NCBI RefSeq assembly: GCF_004340945.1
Contig: NZ_SLYD01000005.1
Location: forward strand, 1-64,000
Origin: Sphingomonas sp. PP-F2F-A104-K0414
GTDB taxonomy: Bacteria; Pseudomonadota; Alphaproteobacteria; Sphingomonadales; Sphingomonadaceae
DNA: 64,000 nucleotides
Direction: 5' to 3'
Shown: in pieces, positions 35,672 to 45,117 of the stretch
Numbering within the stretch: position 1 is the stretch's first letter
How the letters are laid out: every line of letters begins with the position of its first letter
Notes under the pieces: generated by a model
What the model was told of the DNA's origin: nothing
The model's input: only the letters and a program-made list of their open reading frames with translations
The model's database searches: none
Made by a program: the position numbers and the translations under genes

Positions 35672-36934
35672 TCAGTGCTCGATAGCGGCAACACCCAGTG
35701 TCTTGAGCTCGATCGACGTATCCGCCAGCACTGCTGCATCCACCTCGACCGATCCGGTGACCAGTGCGCGGCCCTGAACGTAGTCCCGTACGCGGTTGAT
35801 GCAGTCCAGTGCGATTACCCGCCCACGCCGCAGATAAATTAGCGAGAAGCTCCGAGTAGCCGGATCGCCGCGTAGCACCGTCTGGTCGTACCCCGACGAG
35901 AGACCGACCGTCTGGAGCTTCAGGTCGTATTGATTCGACCAGAACCACGGCACCGCGTGATACGGCTCAGGCGTGCCCGTCAGCGTCTTTGCGACAATGG
36001 TCGCCTGGTCATTGGCATTCTGCACCGATTCCAGACGGATCACCTGTCCCTCCGCGAACGCATTGGCATGCGCAGCACAATCGCCGATCGCGAAGATATC
36101 CGGCACTGTGGTGCGACAATGATCGTCGACGCGCACGCCATCGCTGCCATTCGCACCGCCATCGGCGCCGGCGTCCAACAGCGGACCGACTGCGGGCATA
36201 ATGCCGATCCCGACGATGACCATCTGGCAGGGCACGACATCGCCGTCGACGAGGCGGACACCGCTGACCACCCCCGCAGCGCCTTCGATACCCGAGACGC
36301 CGACACTCGTGCGAACGTCGACGTCGTGCGCGCGGTGTTCAGCTTCGTAGAATTGCGACACGGCCGCACCCGTGACGCGCGCGAGCACGCGGTCCTGGGC
36401 CTCCAGGACGGTTACCCGCTTGCCGAGCTTGGTGAGCACCGCGGCCGCCTCGAGCCCGATATACCCGCCACCGATCACGACGACGCGATCGACGGCCGGC
36501 AGCTCCGCGATCATTCGATCGACATCCGCGCGCGTCCGTACGCTGTGAACGCCGACCAGATCATGCGTCGCGCACGGCAGACGCCGTGGCACCCCGCCGG
36601 TCGCCCAGATCAACGTTCCGTATCCGACCGCGACGCCCTCGGCGGTGGTCACGGTGTGTGCGTCGGGATCGACCTCGACGACCGTCTGCCCGGGCAGGAG
36701 CGTGATCCTACGATCGTCCCAGAAACTTGCCGGCCGAAGCAGGATGCGCTCGAACGGCTTGTCGCCCGCGAGATACTCCTTCGACAAAGGTGGTCGCTCA
36801 TAGGGCAGCGAGGGCTCATCGCCGAGCAGCGCGATCGTTCCGTCGAACCCGCGTTGGCGCAGCGCGATCGCCGCCTGCGACCCGGCATGCCCTGCACCGA
36901 CGATCAGGACGTCGTAGCGATCAGGAAACGGCAT
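35672..36934 (-). CDS. FAD-dependent ferredoxin/rubredoxin reductase-type oxidoreductase
   Basis: The 420-residue enzyme has an N-terminal FAD dinucleotide motif (VLIVGAGHAGSQAAIALRQR), a PPLSKEYLAG loop, an NAD(P)H motif in the middle (VVVIGGGYIGLEAAAVLTKL) and the FAD-binding DIFAIGDCAAH. The C-terminal reductase domain contains FWSNQYDLKLQTVGL. This is the ferredoxin reductase type that supplies electrons to Rieske or P450 oxygenases. ATG 36934 is chosen since the Rossmann motif begins right after it. No oxygenase or ferredoxin gene is adjacent, so its partner is elsewhere. Confidence 0.92.
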   Translation of the reverse strand: MPFPDRYDVLIVGAGHAGSQAAIALRQRGFDGTIALLGDEPSLPYERPPLSKEYLAGDKPFERILLRPASFWDDRRITLLPGQTVVEVDPDAHTVTTAEGVAVGYGTLIWATGGVPRRLPCATHDLVGVHSVRTRADVDRMIAELPAVDRVVVIGGGYIGLEAAAVLTKLGKRVTVLEAQDRVLARVTGAAVSQFYEAEHRAHDVDVRTSVGVSGIEGAAGVVSGVRLVDGDVVPCQMVIVGIGIMPAVGPLLDAGADGGANGSDGVRVDDHCRTTVPDIFAIGDCAAHANAFAEGQVIRLESVQNANDQATIVAKTLTGTPEPYHAVPWFWSNQYDLKLQTVGLSSGYDQTVLRGDPATRSFSLIYLRRGRVIALDCINRVRDYVQGRALVTGSVEVDAAVLADTSIELKTLGVAAIEH

Positions 36935-37133
36935 GATCGATCCTCGCAGAAATATCAGGTGGCGTGGCGCGCGGGGTCGCGCATCCGCGGGCGGGGGGAG
37001 CGACGGAAGACATGCAGGCTGGCTATTGGCAAGCCTCGCGGACGTCAACGCATCGGGAGCACCCGCCCCCATTACAGCAGCATCGCGCGCGCCGGGACCG
37101 GAACGATGGTTGTGTCCGCCGACCTGCTGCGCG

Positions 37134-38123
37134 TCAGTCGGTCTGGTCGGTCACGCCCGGCTCGCCGATCTCTTCGGCGAGAATGCCGGCAATCTGTCCG
37201 ACGCGGGGACCGTGATGGCGCTCGCCCTTGCGTAGCACGGCCTTCGGTTCGAGATCGAGTTGCCGAACGATGAAGTTGCGCGATTGTGGCAGGGTACGAA
37301 GCCAATAGGAAAAGCGTCGATAATAGCTGAATTCATCATAGGCGGTCGCCTTGTGCGCCATCCCCCCGGACGCGACTTCGAAAATTCCCGTCGCCGGCCC
37401 CATGGCGAACAGCAACCCGCGAAACGTCAATCCCTCGGGCAGAGTGCCGCGCAGCACGGCGCCCGCCGCAAGCTCGACATACGGCAGTTTGATACCCTTG
37501 CGTTCCATCACACCGGCCACCGGACCGAAGCTGGTTGCAGGAATATACCGGAAACGGCCTTCGCAAACCGTATCGGTATGATTGGCCCAGGGTCGATCCC
37601 GGACGATGCGACGCAGGAACGCGGTGATCGCATCGGCATAATACGCAGCCCCCAGCGGTGTAGTATGCGTACCGTCGCGCAACAGGTCCGCGAGGCGCCC
37701 CTCCGCCTTCGCTTCGACCATAGTATCGGTGAGGTCAAGCAGTGGCAGGTCGTCCTTTTCCGCCAGGGTGCGGATCGCTCGGATCAGCCGATCGGTCCGA
37801 TAATCGACCGGGCCGCGGAACAGGTTGACGAAACACGGCATCGCACCGGCCTGCCGCACCTGCGCGACGATCTCCGCCAGCTCACGGTCATAGCGATCCG
37901 GATCAGCCTCGGCATAGCGCAGACAGGTGGCAATCTCGAACAGCACGTAATCGTACCGATCGTAGCGCAGCAGCCGCCCGAGATAGGGCACGACAGGAAT
38001 GGCGGCGCCGCCGAGCGCCTTTCTTTCGACCGCGATCTCGCCCGACAAGGCGCGTCTGACCAAGGGAACGAAGCCGGCGGTTTCTTCCGTGACGCTGAAA
38101 CCGAATATCAGAACACGCGCCAT
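37134..38123 (-). CDS. SGNH/GDSL-like hydrolase-domain protein
   Basis: The 329-residue cytoplasmic protein starts MARVLIFGFSVTEETAGFVP, where GFSVTE resembles block I of SGNH esterases. DGTHTTPLGAAYYADAI, with an Asp and His three residues apart, resembles block V. The region between (YVLFEIATCLRYAE) fits a Rossmann-like SGNH core, and the C-terminal ~120 residues form an additional domain of unknown role. No signal peptide is present. Such proteins sometimes decorate polysaccharides. The start ATG 38123 follows GGGGGAAG. It stands alone between the reductase gene and a small membrane protein gene. Confidence 0.7.
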   Translation of the reverse strand: MARVLIFGFSVTEETAGFVPLVRRALSGEIAVERKALGGAAIPVVPYLGRLLRYDRYDYVLFEIATCLRYAEADPDRYDRELAEIVAQVRQAGAMPCFVNLFRGPVDYRTDRLIRAIRTLAEKDDLPLLDLTDTMVEAKAEGRLADLLRDGTHTTPLGAAYYADAITAFLRRIVRDRPWANHTDTVCEGRFRYIPATSFGPVAGVMERKGIKLPYVELAAGAVLRGTLPEGLTFRGLLFAMGPATGIFEVASGGMAHKATAYDEFSYYRRFSYWLRTLPQSRNFIVRQLDLEPKAVLRKGERHHGPRVGQIAGILAEEIGEPGVTDQTD

Positions 38124-38330
38124 TACACTTCCCCCATGCGCCCCAAATCACCAGAGGACGCAAATTCCGGTTAGCGCACGGGCTGTCTTTTGGGTACCCT
38201 TACGAATGCACTGAGCGCTGACATGCTGCTGGTTGGTTAATAGGTTTGGGCGAATACTCTACGGACTGGTGGAAAACCGTGGTTTTGATGGTTTTCTTCA
38301 TTCGGAGATGATCACATCATCTTAAAGTAT

Positions 38331-38492
38331 CTAGTCTATGATTTCATTCGATTTTTCCGCTGATCGCCGTCGCTTGTCTCGCCCTTTTGGAAACAGTCTT
38401 TCCAGCATGACGACTGTAACGACGACCAAGGCGAACACCGTGACGAGGAATATCACCGCGTCCGATGTCCAGTCTATGTTAATCAACCGCAT
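38331..38492 (-). CDS. Small single-span membrane protein (53 aa)
   Basis: On the minus strand an ATG at 38492 opens a 53-codon frame ending with TAG at 38331. The peptide has an N-terminal MRLINIDWTSDAV, one hydrophobic helix (VIFLVTVFALVVVTVVMLE) and a basic cytoplasmic tail (LFPKGRDKRRRSAEKSNE). It is a convincing membrane-anchor profile, with an in-frame TAA just upstream defining the start. There is no strong ribosome-binding site. The function is unknown and the gene stands alone in a 480-bp interval. Confidence 0.45.
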   Translation of the reverse strand: MRLINIDWTSDAVIFLVTVFALVVVTVVMLERLFPKGRDKRRRSAEKSNEIID

Positions 38493-38605
38493 GTTTTTTG
38501 CTTACCATTTCCTGTGGCGCGAACGGAAGATATAGCGGAATGACACCAAATCGCCAGCGGGAAGCTTTGCACAACGCGCAATGATCCCGGTGTGTTGCCA
38601 CGGTG

Positions 38606-39988
38606 TCAGTCGCCCGCAAACGTCAGTGCCGACGTACGCCGCTCGCGTTCGTTGATCAGCAGCGCCCGCCCTGCCGGCGCGATCGAGCGTTGCGGACAAT
38701 CATTACGAAAGCAGGCGCGGCAGCCGAGACCGATCGGCATCGCCCTCCCCGCCAAGTCGAAGCCGCTTGCCGCCGCCAGCACGCCGGCCTGCGACGCAGC
38801 AACGCCGAGACCGATCGCGAACTCGGCATGCACCGCACCGAAGCGACTGCCTTGCGGCGTCACCGTCCGCGCCATCGTCAGCCAGCGCGCACCATCCTCT
38901 AGCTCGACCAGTTGCACCATCAGGCTGCCAGGCCGGTCGAACGCGTGGTGCAGTCGCCACAACGGGCAACGCCCATCCGCCTCGACCAGTGCAGCACCGC
39001 TTGCGCCGGGGTAGCGCTTCGATGCCTGCCCAGCGCGATCGATCCGGATCATGAAAAAGGGCAAGCCGCGTGCGCCGACGCGCTGCAACGTCGTCAACCG
39101 GTGTGCGACCTGCTCGAAACCCGCGCCGAAACGCCGTTGCAACAACTCGATGTCATACCCGGTGGCCTCGCAGCCACGCAGGAACCGCGCATACGGCATC
39201 ATCAGCGCGGCGGCGAAATACCCGAGCAAATGGCGACGATAAAGCCTCTCGGCAGCGCGATCGGTGAAGCCCGCCCCCTTGGCCAGAGCGTCGATCTCCG
39301 CCTTTGCCTCGATCTGGCCGAGCTGGAAAGCGACCGCGAACGTGCGTGAGGCGGGGTCGAGCATCTCGCTCAGCTGCAACTGGCGCGCATGCAGGTCCAG
39401 CCGGCGCAGCATGTCCGGCAACACATCGGCGGGCAGCACCCTAATCGTCAGGCCATGCTTCGCGCGCAATCGTTCGGCGATCGCGCCATACAGATCGCCC
39501 GCACCAAGCCGCAGTTCGTCCGCCAACGCCTCCGCCGCCGCGTCGAGATCGGCGAAGTGGTTGCGCCAGCGTTCAATCTCGCGGCGTACCAAAGTCACCG
39601 GATCGTCGCCGGCTTCGGTCACCGCGCCATCGCCGATCCTGTCGAACACGCGCGCGAACGCCGCCGCGCCGCTGGGCGCGCTGGCGAGCCATTCCTCGAC
39701 TTCGTTGCGGTCGATCTCGAGGTCGGCGAACATCGGGTCCGCCAGCCGGCGCCGGATCGCGTCCGCGCCGCCGCCGGGCTCGGCCGCGGTAAGCGACCGC
39801 GGATCGAAGTCGAAACTCTCCGCCAGCTTGATCAGCAGCGTCGCCGATACCGGACGCTGGTTACGCTCGACGAGGTTGAGATAGCTCGGACTGATCGCGA
39901 GCATGTCGGCCATCGCCGCCTGCGTCAGCCCCGCCCCACGCCGCAAGCGACGGATCGCATGCCCCGCCAGCAATTTCCGCTCCGCCAT
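38606..39988 (-). CDS. XRE-family regulator of short-chain acyl-CoA metabolism (ScfR/RamB type)
   Basis: The 460-residue regulator has an N-terminal Cro/C1 helix-turn-helix (GAGLTQAAMADMLAISPSYL), a linker, an IrrE/ImmA-like domain and a C-terminal DUF2083-type region. The conserved tail GLGCRACFRNDCPQRS carries three Cys, which may bind metal. Relatives such as RamB control glyoxylate or methylcitrate genes by sensing acyl-CoA. The ATG at 39988 is preceded by GGAGGGTTTGCG, a strong site, and is preferred over upstream in-frame codons. No isocitrate-lyase or prp gene is within the window. Confidence 0.88.
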   Translation of the reverse strand: MAERKLLAGHAIRRLRRGAGLTQAAMADMLAISPSYLNLVERNQRPVSATLLIKLAESFDFDPRSLTAAEPGGGADAIRRRLADPMFADLEIDRNEVEEWLASAPSGAAAFARVFDRIGDGAVTEAGDDPVTLVRREIERWRNHFADLDAAAEALADELRLGAGDLYGAIAERLRAKHGLTIRVLPADVLPDMLRRLDLHARQLQLSEMLDPASRTFAVAFQLGQIEAKAEIDALAKGAGFTDRAAERLYRRHLLGYFAAALMMPYARFLRGCEATGYDIELLQRRFGAGFEQVAHRLTTLQRVGARGLPFFMIRIDRAGQASKRYPGASGAALVEADGRCPLWRLHHAFDRPGSLMVQLVELEDGARWLTMARTVTPQGSRFGAVHAEFAIGLGVAASQAGVLAAASGFDLAGRAMPIGLGCRACFRNDCPQRSIAPAGRALLINERERRTSALTFAGD

Positions 39989-40186
39989 CGCAAACCCTCC
40001 TGTCACGATGTTTACAGATCGACAGTCGCAAGACAAGCTGCACGGACACCGCGACGCGGAGACGATGCGGTATTGCGTTCCAACCTGCCGGCCATCCCCG
40101 TTAGTACGTGTGCATCGCCTCTCTCGACCAGCCTCGCTGTAAAGAGAGAGACAAGACGATCCGTGTATCATCGAAGGAGGCAAGCC

Positions 40187-40351
40187 ATGCAGACGACCAC
40201 CGAACAACCCCGTGCCCGCGCCGTCTTCTCGACCAATGACTTCGCGCTGATGAAAGAAGTGCTCGGCGAAATGATCAGCAAGACCTCGATCGACGACGAG
40301 CGCCTGACGCGGATGAGTGCGCTGTACCACCGCCTCGGCCGGCTTGGCTGA
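40187..40351 (+). CDS. Small hypothetical protein (54 aa)
   Basis: ATG 40187 is preceded by the ideal site AAGGAGGCAAGCC. The 54-residue protein runs MQTTTEQPRARAVFSTNDFA, then LMKEVLGEMISKTSIDDERL, and ends RMSALYHRLGRLG. It is helical and charged, without a signal peptide. It is followed 33 bp later by a strong terminator hairpin. The strong ribosome-binding site and terminator argue that it is a real gene. It is divergent from the XRE regulator, which may control it. Confidence 0.75.
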   Translation: MQTTTEQPRARAVFSTNDFALMKEVLGEMISKTSIDDERLTRMSALYHRLGRLG

Positions 40352-40383
40352 CGCGCTTCACACAGTTTCCTGGGGAGGAAAGG

Positions 40384-40425
40384 TACCCGCCGATGGCTCG
40401 TCCATCGGCGGGTATTCCCGTTCTT
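40384..40425 (+). terminator. Strong 13-bp stem terminator
   Basis: TACCCGCCGATGG (40384-40396), loop CTCGT, CCATCGGCGGGTA (40402-40414), then TTCCCGTTCTT. It lies just after the 54-aa gene and ends its transcript. Confidence 0.8.
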
Positions 40426-40523
40426 GATTATCCTCCCCCGGCAAGGAGAAGGTCGAGTGGCGATACCCAACCCGTTGCGAAGCCGGCCCTTTCCAATGGC
40501 CCTCCCTCGTGTAGGACGGCGGC

Positions 40524-41510
40524 ATGGCCAAGACACTGACTGCTCGCATCAAGGACGACATCGTCCTCTATGGCGCCCTCGCCGCAAATCTCGGGATCGG
40601 CGTGGCTAAATTCGTGGCGGCCGGGATGACCGGATCGTCGTCGATGCTCACCGAAGGCGTCCATTCGGTGGTCGACAGCGGCAACCAGGTGCTGCTGCTC
40701 TATGGCCAGCGCAAGGCCAAGCGCCCCGCCGACGAGGCGCATCCGTTCGGCTATGGTCGCGAGCTGTATTTCTGGGCGTTCGTCGTCGCGATCCTGATCT
40801 TCGCGATCGGTGCGGGCGTGTCGATCTTCGAGGGCTGGCGGCATATCCGCGAGCCCGAGCCGCTGACCAGCCCGACAGTCGCCTATGTCGTGCTGGCGAT
40901 CTCGTTCGCGCTCGAGGGTAGCAGCTGGACGATCGCGATGCGCGAGTTCGCCAAGGCCAAGGGCGATCTGGGCTGGTGGGACGCGATCCACCGGTCGAAG
41001 GACCCCGCCGGGTTCATCGTGCTGTTCGAGGATTCGGCGGCGCTTGCCGGCCTCGTGATCGCCGGGATCGGCATCTGGGCGAGCCATGCGTTCAACCAGC
41101 CCTGGATCGATGGTGCCGCGTCGATCGCGATCGGCGTGATCCTCGCGATGGTCGCGGTCCTGCTCGCCCGCGAGTCGAAGGGCTTGCTGATCGGCGAGCG
41201 CGCCGACCCCGCGGTGATCGCCACGATCCGCGGGATCGTGGCGGCGCATCCCGCGGTCGTCTCGGTCAATCACGTCCGCACGATTCACACGGCGCCCGAG
41301 AGCATCTTCGCAGCGATCAGTGCCGACTTCGACGATTCGGTGACGATGGGCGATGGCGAGACGATGATCGAGGCGATGGAAACCGAACTCCGCGCCGCCG
41401 TCCCGACGCTGTCGTCGATCTACATCCGGCCCGAGAAGCGTGAGAACGCGACGCTCGCACATACTCCTGCAACGCGGGACACCGCTGCTGTGACTACCAC
41501 GCCACACTGA
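40524..41510 (+). CDS. Cation diffusion facilitator (CDF) family transporter
   Basis: The 328-residue inner-membrane protein has about six membrane helices and the CDF signature SMLTEGVHSVVDSGNQVLLL with the HxxxD zinc-binding pair, plus a second conserved Asp in FEDSAALAGL. The C-terminal cytoplasmic domain (VNHVRTIHTAPESIFAAIS) is of the zinc-sensing ferredoxin-like kind. It belongs to the SLC30A9-like branch, with FAKAKGDLGWWDAIHRSKDP between the halves. It exports divalent cations such as Zn. It lies after the terminator at 40384-40425 and has its own promoter. Confidence 0.93.
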   Translation: MAKTLTARIKDDIVLYGALAANLGIGVAKFVAAGMTGSSSMLTEGVHSVVDSGNQVLLLYGQRKAKRPADEAHPFGYGRELYFWAFVVAILIFAIGAGVSIFEGWRHIREPEPLTSPTVAYVVLAISFALEGSSWTIAMREFAKAKGDLGWWDAIHRSKDPAGFIVLFEDSAALAGLVIAGIGIWASHAFNQPWIDGAASIAIGVILAMVAVLLARESKGLLIGERADPAVIATIRGIVAAHPAVVSVNHVRTIHTAPESIFAAISADFDDSVTMGDGETMIEAMETELRAAVPTLSSIYIRPEKRENATLAHTPATRDTAAVTTTPH

Positions 41511-41566
41511 TGAAAATCAGACTCATCCCACTGGCAAGGCTCGACATTCTTAAATAATATTGGGGA

Positions 41567-42235
41567 ATGAGACCGCTATTTCGGCTGATCGCCCTGCTCT
41601 GCCTGTGCTTGGGATATGCGCTCCCCGCACAGGCTGCCGTTACCATCACCTTCTGGAGCCACGAGCTCGGCAACAGCTTTCCGCATGCGTTCTTCACGGT
41701 GCGCGGCGTACCCGACGCTGGCGGCGCGCCGGTCGACGCGAACTTCGGCTTTACCGCGAAATCGGTATCCCCGGCGCTGCTGATGGGCCCGGTCTCGGGC
41801 AAGCTCGACATCGCAAAGCCTACCTATGTCGCAGGCAGCGACGCGCAGTTCTCGGTGGTGATGACCGACGGCCAATATACGCAGGTGCTGAAGCTGGTCG
41901 ACGCGTGGAGCGAGGGCAAGCCGGACAGCGTGTACCGTCTCGGCGATCACAATTGCGTCCACTTCGTCAAGGAAGCGGCGCGGATCGTCGGACTGTCGGG
42001 GCTCGACCAGCCCAAGCTGATGAAGAAGCCGCGCTCGTATCTGAAGGCGGTCGGCGCGGCGAACATTGGTCGGGTCATCCCGGTCGGGATGCACGGCAAA
42101 GCGTATCTCGCGAGCCTTGCGCCGATCGTGCCGGTTGGCGCCATACCCGCAACGTCGGCGTCGGCGTCCGCCGCGACCGCGTATCAGTCCGCGGCGGCAG
42201 CTCTTACTCAACCGACGTCCGCCTCGCCACGCTAG
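41567..42235 (+). CDS. Exported protein with an NCxHF motif
   Basis: The 222-residue protein has a clear signal peptide (MRPLFRLIALLCLCLGYALP ending AQAA). The mature domain includes FWSHELGNSFPHAFFTVRG and GDHNCVHFVKEAARIVGL. The Asn-Cys-x-His-Phe arrangement resembles the nucleophile site of papain-like or LRAT-type cysteine hydrolases, and the earlier His in SFPHAFF could be the second catalytic residue. The C-terminus is Ala/Ser-rich. The last four bases overlap the stop of the convergent DUF4893 gene. The hydrolase role is a hypothesis. Confidence 0.7.
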   Translation: MRPLFRLIALLCLCLGYALPAQAAVTITFWSHELGNSFPHAFFTVRGVPDAGGAPVDANFGFTAKSVSPALLMGPVSGKLDIAKPTYVAGSDAQFSVVMTDGQYTQVLKLVDAWSEGKPDSVYRLGDHNCVHFVKEAARIVGLSGLDQPKLMKKPRSYLKAVGAANIGRVIPVGMHGKAYLASLAPIVPVGAIPATSASASAATAYQSAAAALTQPTSASPR

Positions 42236-42885
42236 TTTGCGGGCACCAGTTCGACCACGTCCAGCACCGATTCGAACCTGGGATAGGGCAGCACGACGCG
42301 CCAGCGCTTGGCGCCGATCCGTTCGATCAACCCCGCCATGTCGCGATTGGCATCCCGGCCATAACGCATCGGCCGCTTCTCGTCGCCCAGCTCCATCGTC
42401 CCGAGAAAGACGGCCCGCGCGTTGGTGTCGGCGAAGATCGTACCGACCGGGCGCTGCGATCCGTCGAGCTTGACGAGGCTGACCACTTTCTCGCCGTCGT
42501 CGTCGCCCGTACCGATCCGGCAGGCGAACCATCCCGACATAGTGAAGGTCGGACCGATCCCGGCACGCGCGCCCAGCTTGTAGGTGCGGCACCGATACGC
42601 GCCTTCGGGCGGCAACGGATCGACGAGCGAGCGATCCGGGTTGAACAATATCGGATCGCCCGCGACCTCTTTGGGGTCGACTTGCGCTAGCGCGTCGATC
42701 CACGCACCGCGCCACCCCCTCAACCGCCCGCGATCGGCCTCGGTCGCGACCCGGCGCCAGTCCATGTCACGATCCTGACGATCGAGCAGCGGCACAGCGC
42801 CGACCTGCGCGACGCTGACGACGATCGACCCGCAGGTCACGATCGTCTTGCATGCGGTCGTCTTTAGCCAAGTCCGCATCGTCAT
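42232..42885 (-). CDS. DUF4893 exported protein
   Basis: The 217-residue protein begins [20 protein letters not shown], a signal peptide. The mature part has [20 protein letters not shown] and an [10 protein letters not shown] segment, then [20 protein letters not shown] and [20 protein letters not shown], matching the DUF4893 family of sphingomonads. Two Cys (YRCRTYK and FACRIG) may form a disulfide. ATG 42885 is preceded by GAGGAACG. The function is unknown. It is convergent with the NCxHF gene, overlapping it by 4 bp. Confidence 0.82.
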   Translation of the reverse strand: MTMRTWLKTTACKTIVTCGSIVVSVAQVGAVPLLDRQDRDMDWRRVATEADRGRLRGWRGAWIDALAQVDPKEVAGDPILFNPDRSLVDPLPPEGAYRCRTYKLGARAGIGPTFTMSGWFACRIGTGDDDGEKVVSLVKLDGSQRPVGTIFADTNARAVFLGTMELGDEKRPMRYGRDANRDMAGLIERIGAKRWRVVLPYPRFESVLDVVELVPAN

Positions 42886-42963
42886 CGTTCCTCTACACAA
42901 CACAGATGCTATGCTTTTGGCATACCCGGCCGCAACGGCATTTATCCCGTGCCATTACGTTGC

Positions 42964-43749
42964 TCAGGCCGCGGTCCAGCCACCATCCATCGACAGGTTT
43001 GCGCCGGTGATCGCCTTGGCTTCGTCGCAGCAGAGGAACAGCGCGAACGCCGCCACCTGTTCGGGCGTGACGAATTCCTTGGTCGGCTGCGCGGCGAGCA
43101 GGACGTCGTTCATCACCTGATCGCGCGTCAGCCCCCGCGCCGCCATCGTATCGGGGATCTGGTTCTCGACCAGCGGGGTCCAGACATAGCCCGGCGAAAT
43201 GCAGTTGACGGTGATGCCGTCGGTCGCCGTCTCCAGCGCGATCGTCTTGGTGAGGCCGGCGATCGCATGCTTGGCCATGACATAGGCGGACTTGTTGGGG
43301 CTCGCGACGAGCGAATGCGCCGACGCGGTCGAGATGATCCGGCCCCAGCCCTTCGCGCGCATGTGCGGCACCGCGGCGCGCATCATGTGCCATGCCGAGG
43401 ACAGGTTGATCGCGATGATCGCGTCGAACTTGTCGATCGGAAAGTCGGCGATCCCGGCGACATGCTGGATGCCCGCGTTGTTGACGACGATGTCGACGCT
43501 GCCGGTCTCGATCGCTGCCCGCTCGACCATCGCCGCGATCTCGTCGGGCTTGGTCATGTCGGCCGGATCGTACAACGCGAGCGCACCGCTGGTTTCCGCC
43601 AATGCCGCGCGCTCCCGCTCGATCGCGTCCGCATCGCCGAAGCCGTTGAGCACCACCGCCGCGCCCTCGGCGGCAAACGCCTTGGCATAAGCGAGCCCGA
43701 TCCCCGAGGTGGATCCGGTGATGACCGCGGTCTTGCCCTTCAGGAACAT
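42964..43749 (-). CDS. bdhA: 3-hydroxybutyrate dehydrogenase
   Basis: The 261-residue short-chain dehydrogenase has [20 protein letters not shown] as the cofactor loop, [11 protein letters not shown], the catalytic Ser in [20 protein letters not shown] with Tyr-x-x-x-Lys, and the ends [16 protein letters not shown] and [10 protein letters not shown] of 3-hydroxybutyrate dehydrogenases. It oxidises 3-hydroxybutyrate to acetoacetate with NAD in polyhydroxybutyrate or ketone-body use. The start ATG 43749 follows GGGGAGTGTGC. A GTG at 43755 is in frame. It is divergent from the zinc-metallopeptidase gene. Confidence 0.93.
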   Translation of the reverse strand: MFLKGKTAVITGSTSGIGLAYAKAFAAEGAAVVLNGFGDADAIERERAALAETSGALALYDPADMTKPDEIAAMVERAAIETGSVDIVVNNAGIQHVAGIADFPIDKFDAIIAINLSSAWHMMRAAVPHMRAKGWGRIISTASAHSLVASPNKSAYVMAKHAIAGLTKTIALETATDGITVNCISPGYVWTPLVENQIPDTMAARGLTRDQVMNDVLLAAQPTKEFVTPEQVAAFALFLCCDEAKAITGANLSMDGGWTAA

Positions 43750-43851
43750 GCACACTCCCCAATCGCTTTGCGCAGCGGATTCGGCCGCCGTGCAACTCTA
43801 GCGCCACCTTGCGCATTTCGTTCCCAAGCAGAAACGAAAAGGGGCATATTC

Positions 43852-44769
43852 ATGCGGCTCGACGATTACGATCCGAACATCAACGTCGAGGACCAACGTG
43901 GGTCGGGCGGCGGAGGCGGCGGCTTTGGCGGCGGCGGTGGCGGGCTGCTGATGGGACTGTTGCCGATGATCGGCAGCCGCTTCGGCTGTGGGGGGATCGT
44001 CGTCGTGCTGATCCTGATGGCCGTGTTCGGTGGCATGGGCGGTCTCGGCGGCCTGCTCGGGGGCGGGCAATCCTCCGCCCCGACCACCCAGAGCGGGCCG
44101 CCCCGTGCGGGCACGGACACGACATCGAGTTGCAACCTGACGCCCGAGAGCAAGGCCGCGTGCAACGCGTTCAGTTCGGCGGACAACACCTGGGAAGCGA
44201 TCTTCCAGAAGAACGGCCAGCGTTTTGAAGCCCCCAAGCTCGTCTTCTTCGACGGCAACGGCCGTTCGGGCTGCGGTGCGGCACAATCGGCGATGGGGCC
44301 GTTTTATTGCCCGACCGACCAGGGCATCTATCTCGACACGAGCTTCTTCAACGAGCTGTCGACTCGCTTCAAGGCGAATGGCGACTTCGCGCAGGACTAT
44401 GTGATCGCGCACGAGTTCGGCCATCACATCCAGAAGCTGCTCGGCACCAATGCGCAGGTCCAGCAGGCGCAGCGTCAGGCCAGCGAAACCGAAGGCAATG
44501 CGCTGTCGGTGAAGCTTGAACTGCAGGCGGATTGCTATGCGGGCGTCTGGGCGGCGGCGAACCGGTCGCGGCTCGAGGCAGGCGATATCGAGGAAGGCAT
44601 GACCGCGGCGCAGGCGATCGGCGACGATACGCTACAGAAGCAATCGCAAGGCCGCGTGGTGCCCGACAGCTTCACGCACGGAACGTCGGCACAGCGCCAG
44701 ACGTGGTTGAAGCGCGGGCTGGACAGCGGCGACCCAGCGCAGTGCGATACGTTCTCCGGCGCGATCTGA
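43852..44769 (+). CDS. ypfJ: Neutral zinc metallopeptidase (YpfJ family)
   Basis: The 305-residue membrane-anchored protein starts [21 protein letters not shown] long Gly-rich linker, one hydrophobic segment ([20 protein letters not shown]) and a periplasmic protease domain follow. The zinc motif is AHEFGHHIQ, with the third ligand region [14 protein letters not shown]. The rest, [20 protein letters not shown] and [17 protein letters not shown], is typical of the family, whose substrates are not known. ATG 43852 is preferred over upstream codons because the family starts with MR/K-DDY. A hairpin terminator follows. Confidence 0.95.
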   Translation: MRLDDYDPNINVEDQRGSGGGGGGFGGGGGGLLMGLLPMIGSRFGCGGIVVVLILMAVFGGMGGLGGLLGGGQSSAPTTQSGPPRAGTDTTSSCNLTPESKAACNAFSSADNTWEAIFQKNGQRFEAPKLVFFDGNGRSGCGAAQSAMGPFYCPTDQGIYLDTSFFNELSTRFKANGDFAQDYVIAHEFGHHIQKLLGTNAQVQQAQRQASETEGNALSVKLELQADCYAGVWAAANRSRLEAGDIEEGMTAAQAIGDDTLQKQSQGRVVPDSFTHGTSAQRQTWLKRGLDSGDPAQCDTFSGAI

Positions 44770-44771
44770 TT

Positions 44772-44815
44772 GGACCCGACGATCATCCCCTCGCAAGGGG
44801 GAGGATCGTCGGTCC
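44772..44815. terminator. Bidirectional hairpin terminator
   Basis: GGACCCGACGATC and GATCGTCGGTCC pair almost perfectly around an inner CCCC/GGGG stem with loop TCGCAA. It lies between the convergent ypfJ and DUF427 genes. Confidence 0.75.
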
Positions 44816-44824
44816 TATTGCGCC

Positions 44825-45106
44825 TCAGGCGACCGTCACGCCCTTCCAGAACGCGTAGCGGCCCTCGATCTCCGCCGCGGCCGATTTCGGGGTCGGATAA
44901 TACCAGACCGCATCGACGTTGCGTTTTCCGTCGACGACCAGCGTCTTGTAGCTCGCGACGCCCTTCCACGGGCAGTTCGAGTGCGTTGCGCTATCCTCCA
45001 GCAGCGCCGCGTCGATGCTGTCCGCGGGAAAATAATGATTGCCCTCGACCACGACCGTATCGTCCGACCGGGCAATCTCGTGGCCATTCCAGGTTGCAAC
45101 AGGCAT
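44825..45106 (-). CDS. DUF427 family protein
   Basis: The 93-residue protein matches DUF427: ATWNGHEIARSDDTVVVEGN, then HYFPADSIDAALLEDSATHS, CPWKGVASYKTLVVDGK and the end VWYYPTPKSAAAEIEGRYAF. The family is a small beta-rich cytoplasmic fold of unknown function. ATG 45106 follows AAGGAGTTTATA, a good site located in the tail of the preceding ArsC-like gene, whose stop is 11 bp upstream, so both are in one transcript. Confidence 0.9.
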   Translation of the reverse strand: MPVATWNGHEIARSDDTVVVEGNHYFPADSIDAALLEDSATHSNCPWKGVASYKTLVVDGKRNVDAVWYYPTPKSAAAEIEGRYAFWKGVTVA

Positions 45107-45117
45107 TATAAACTCCT

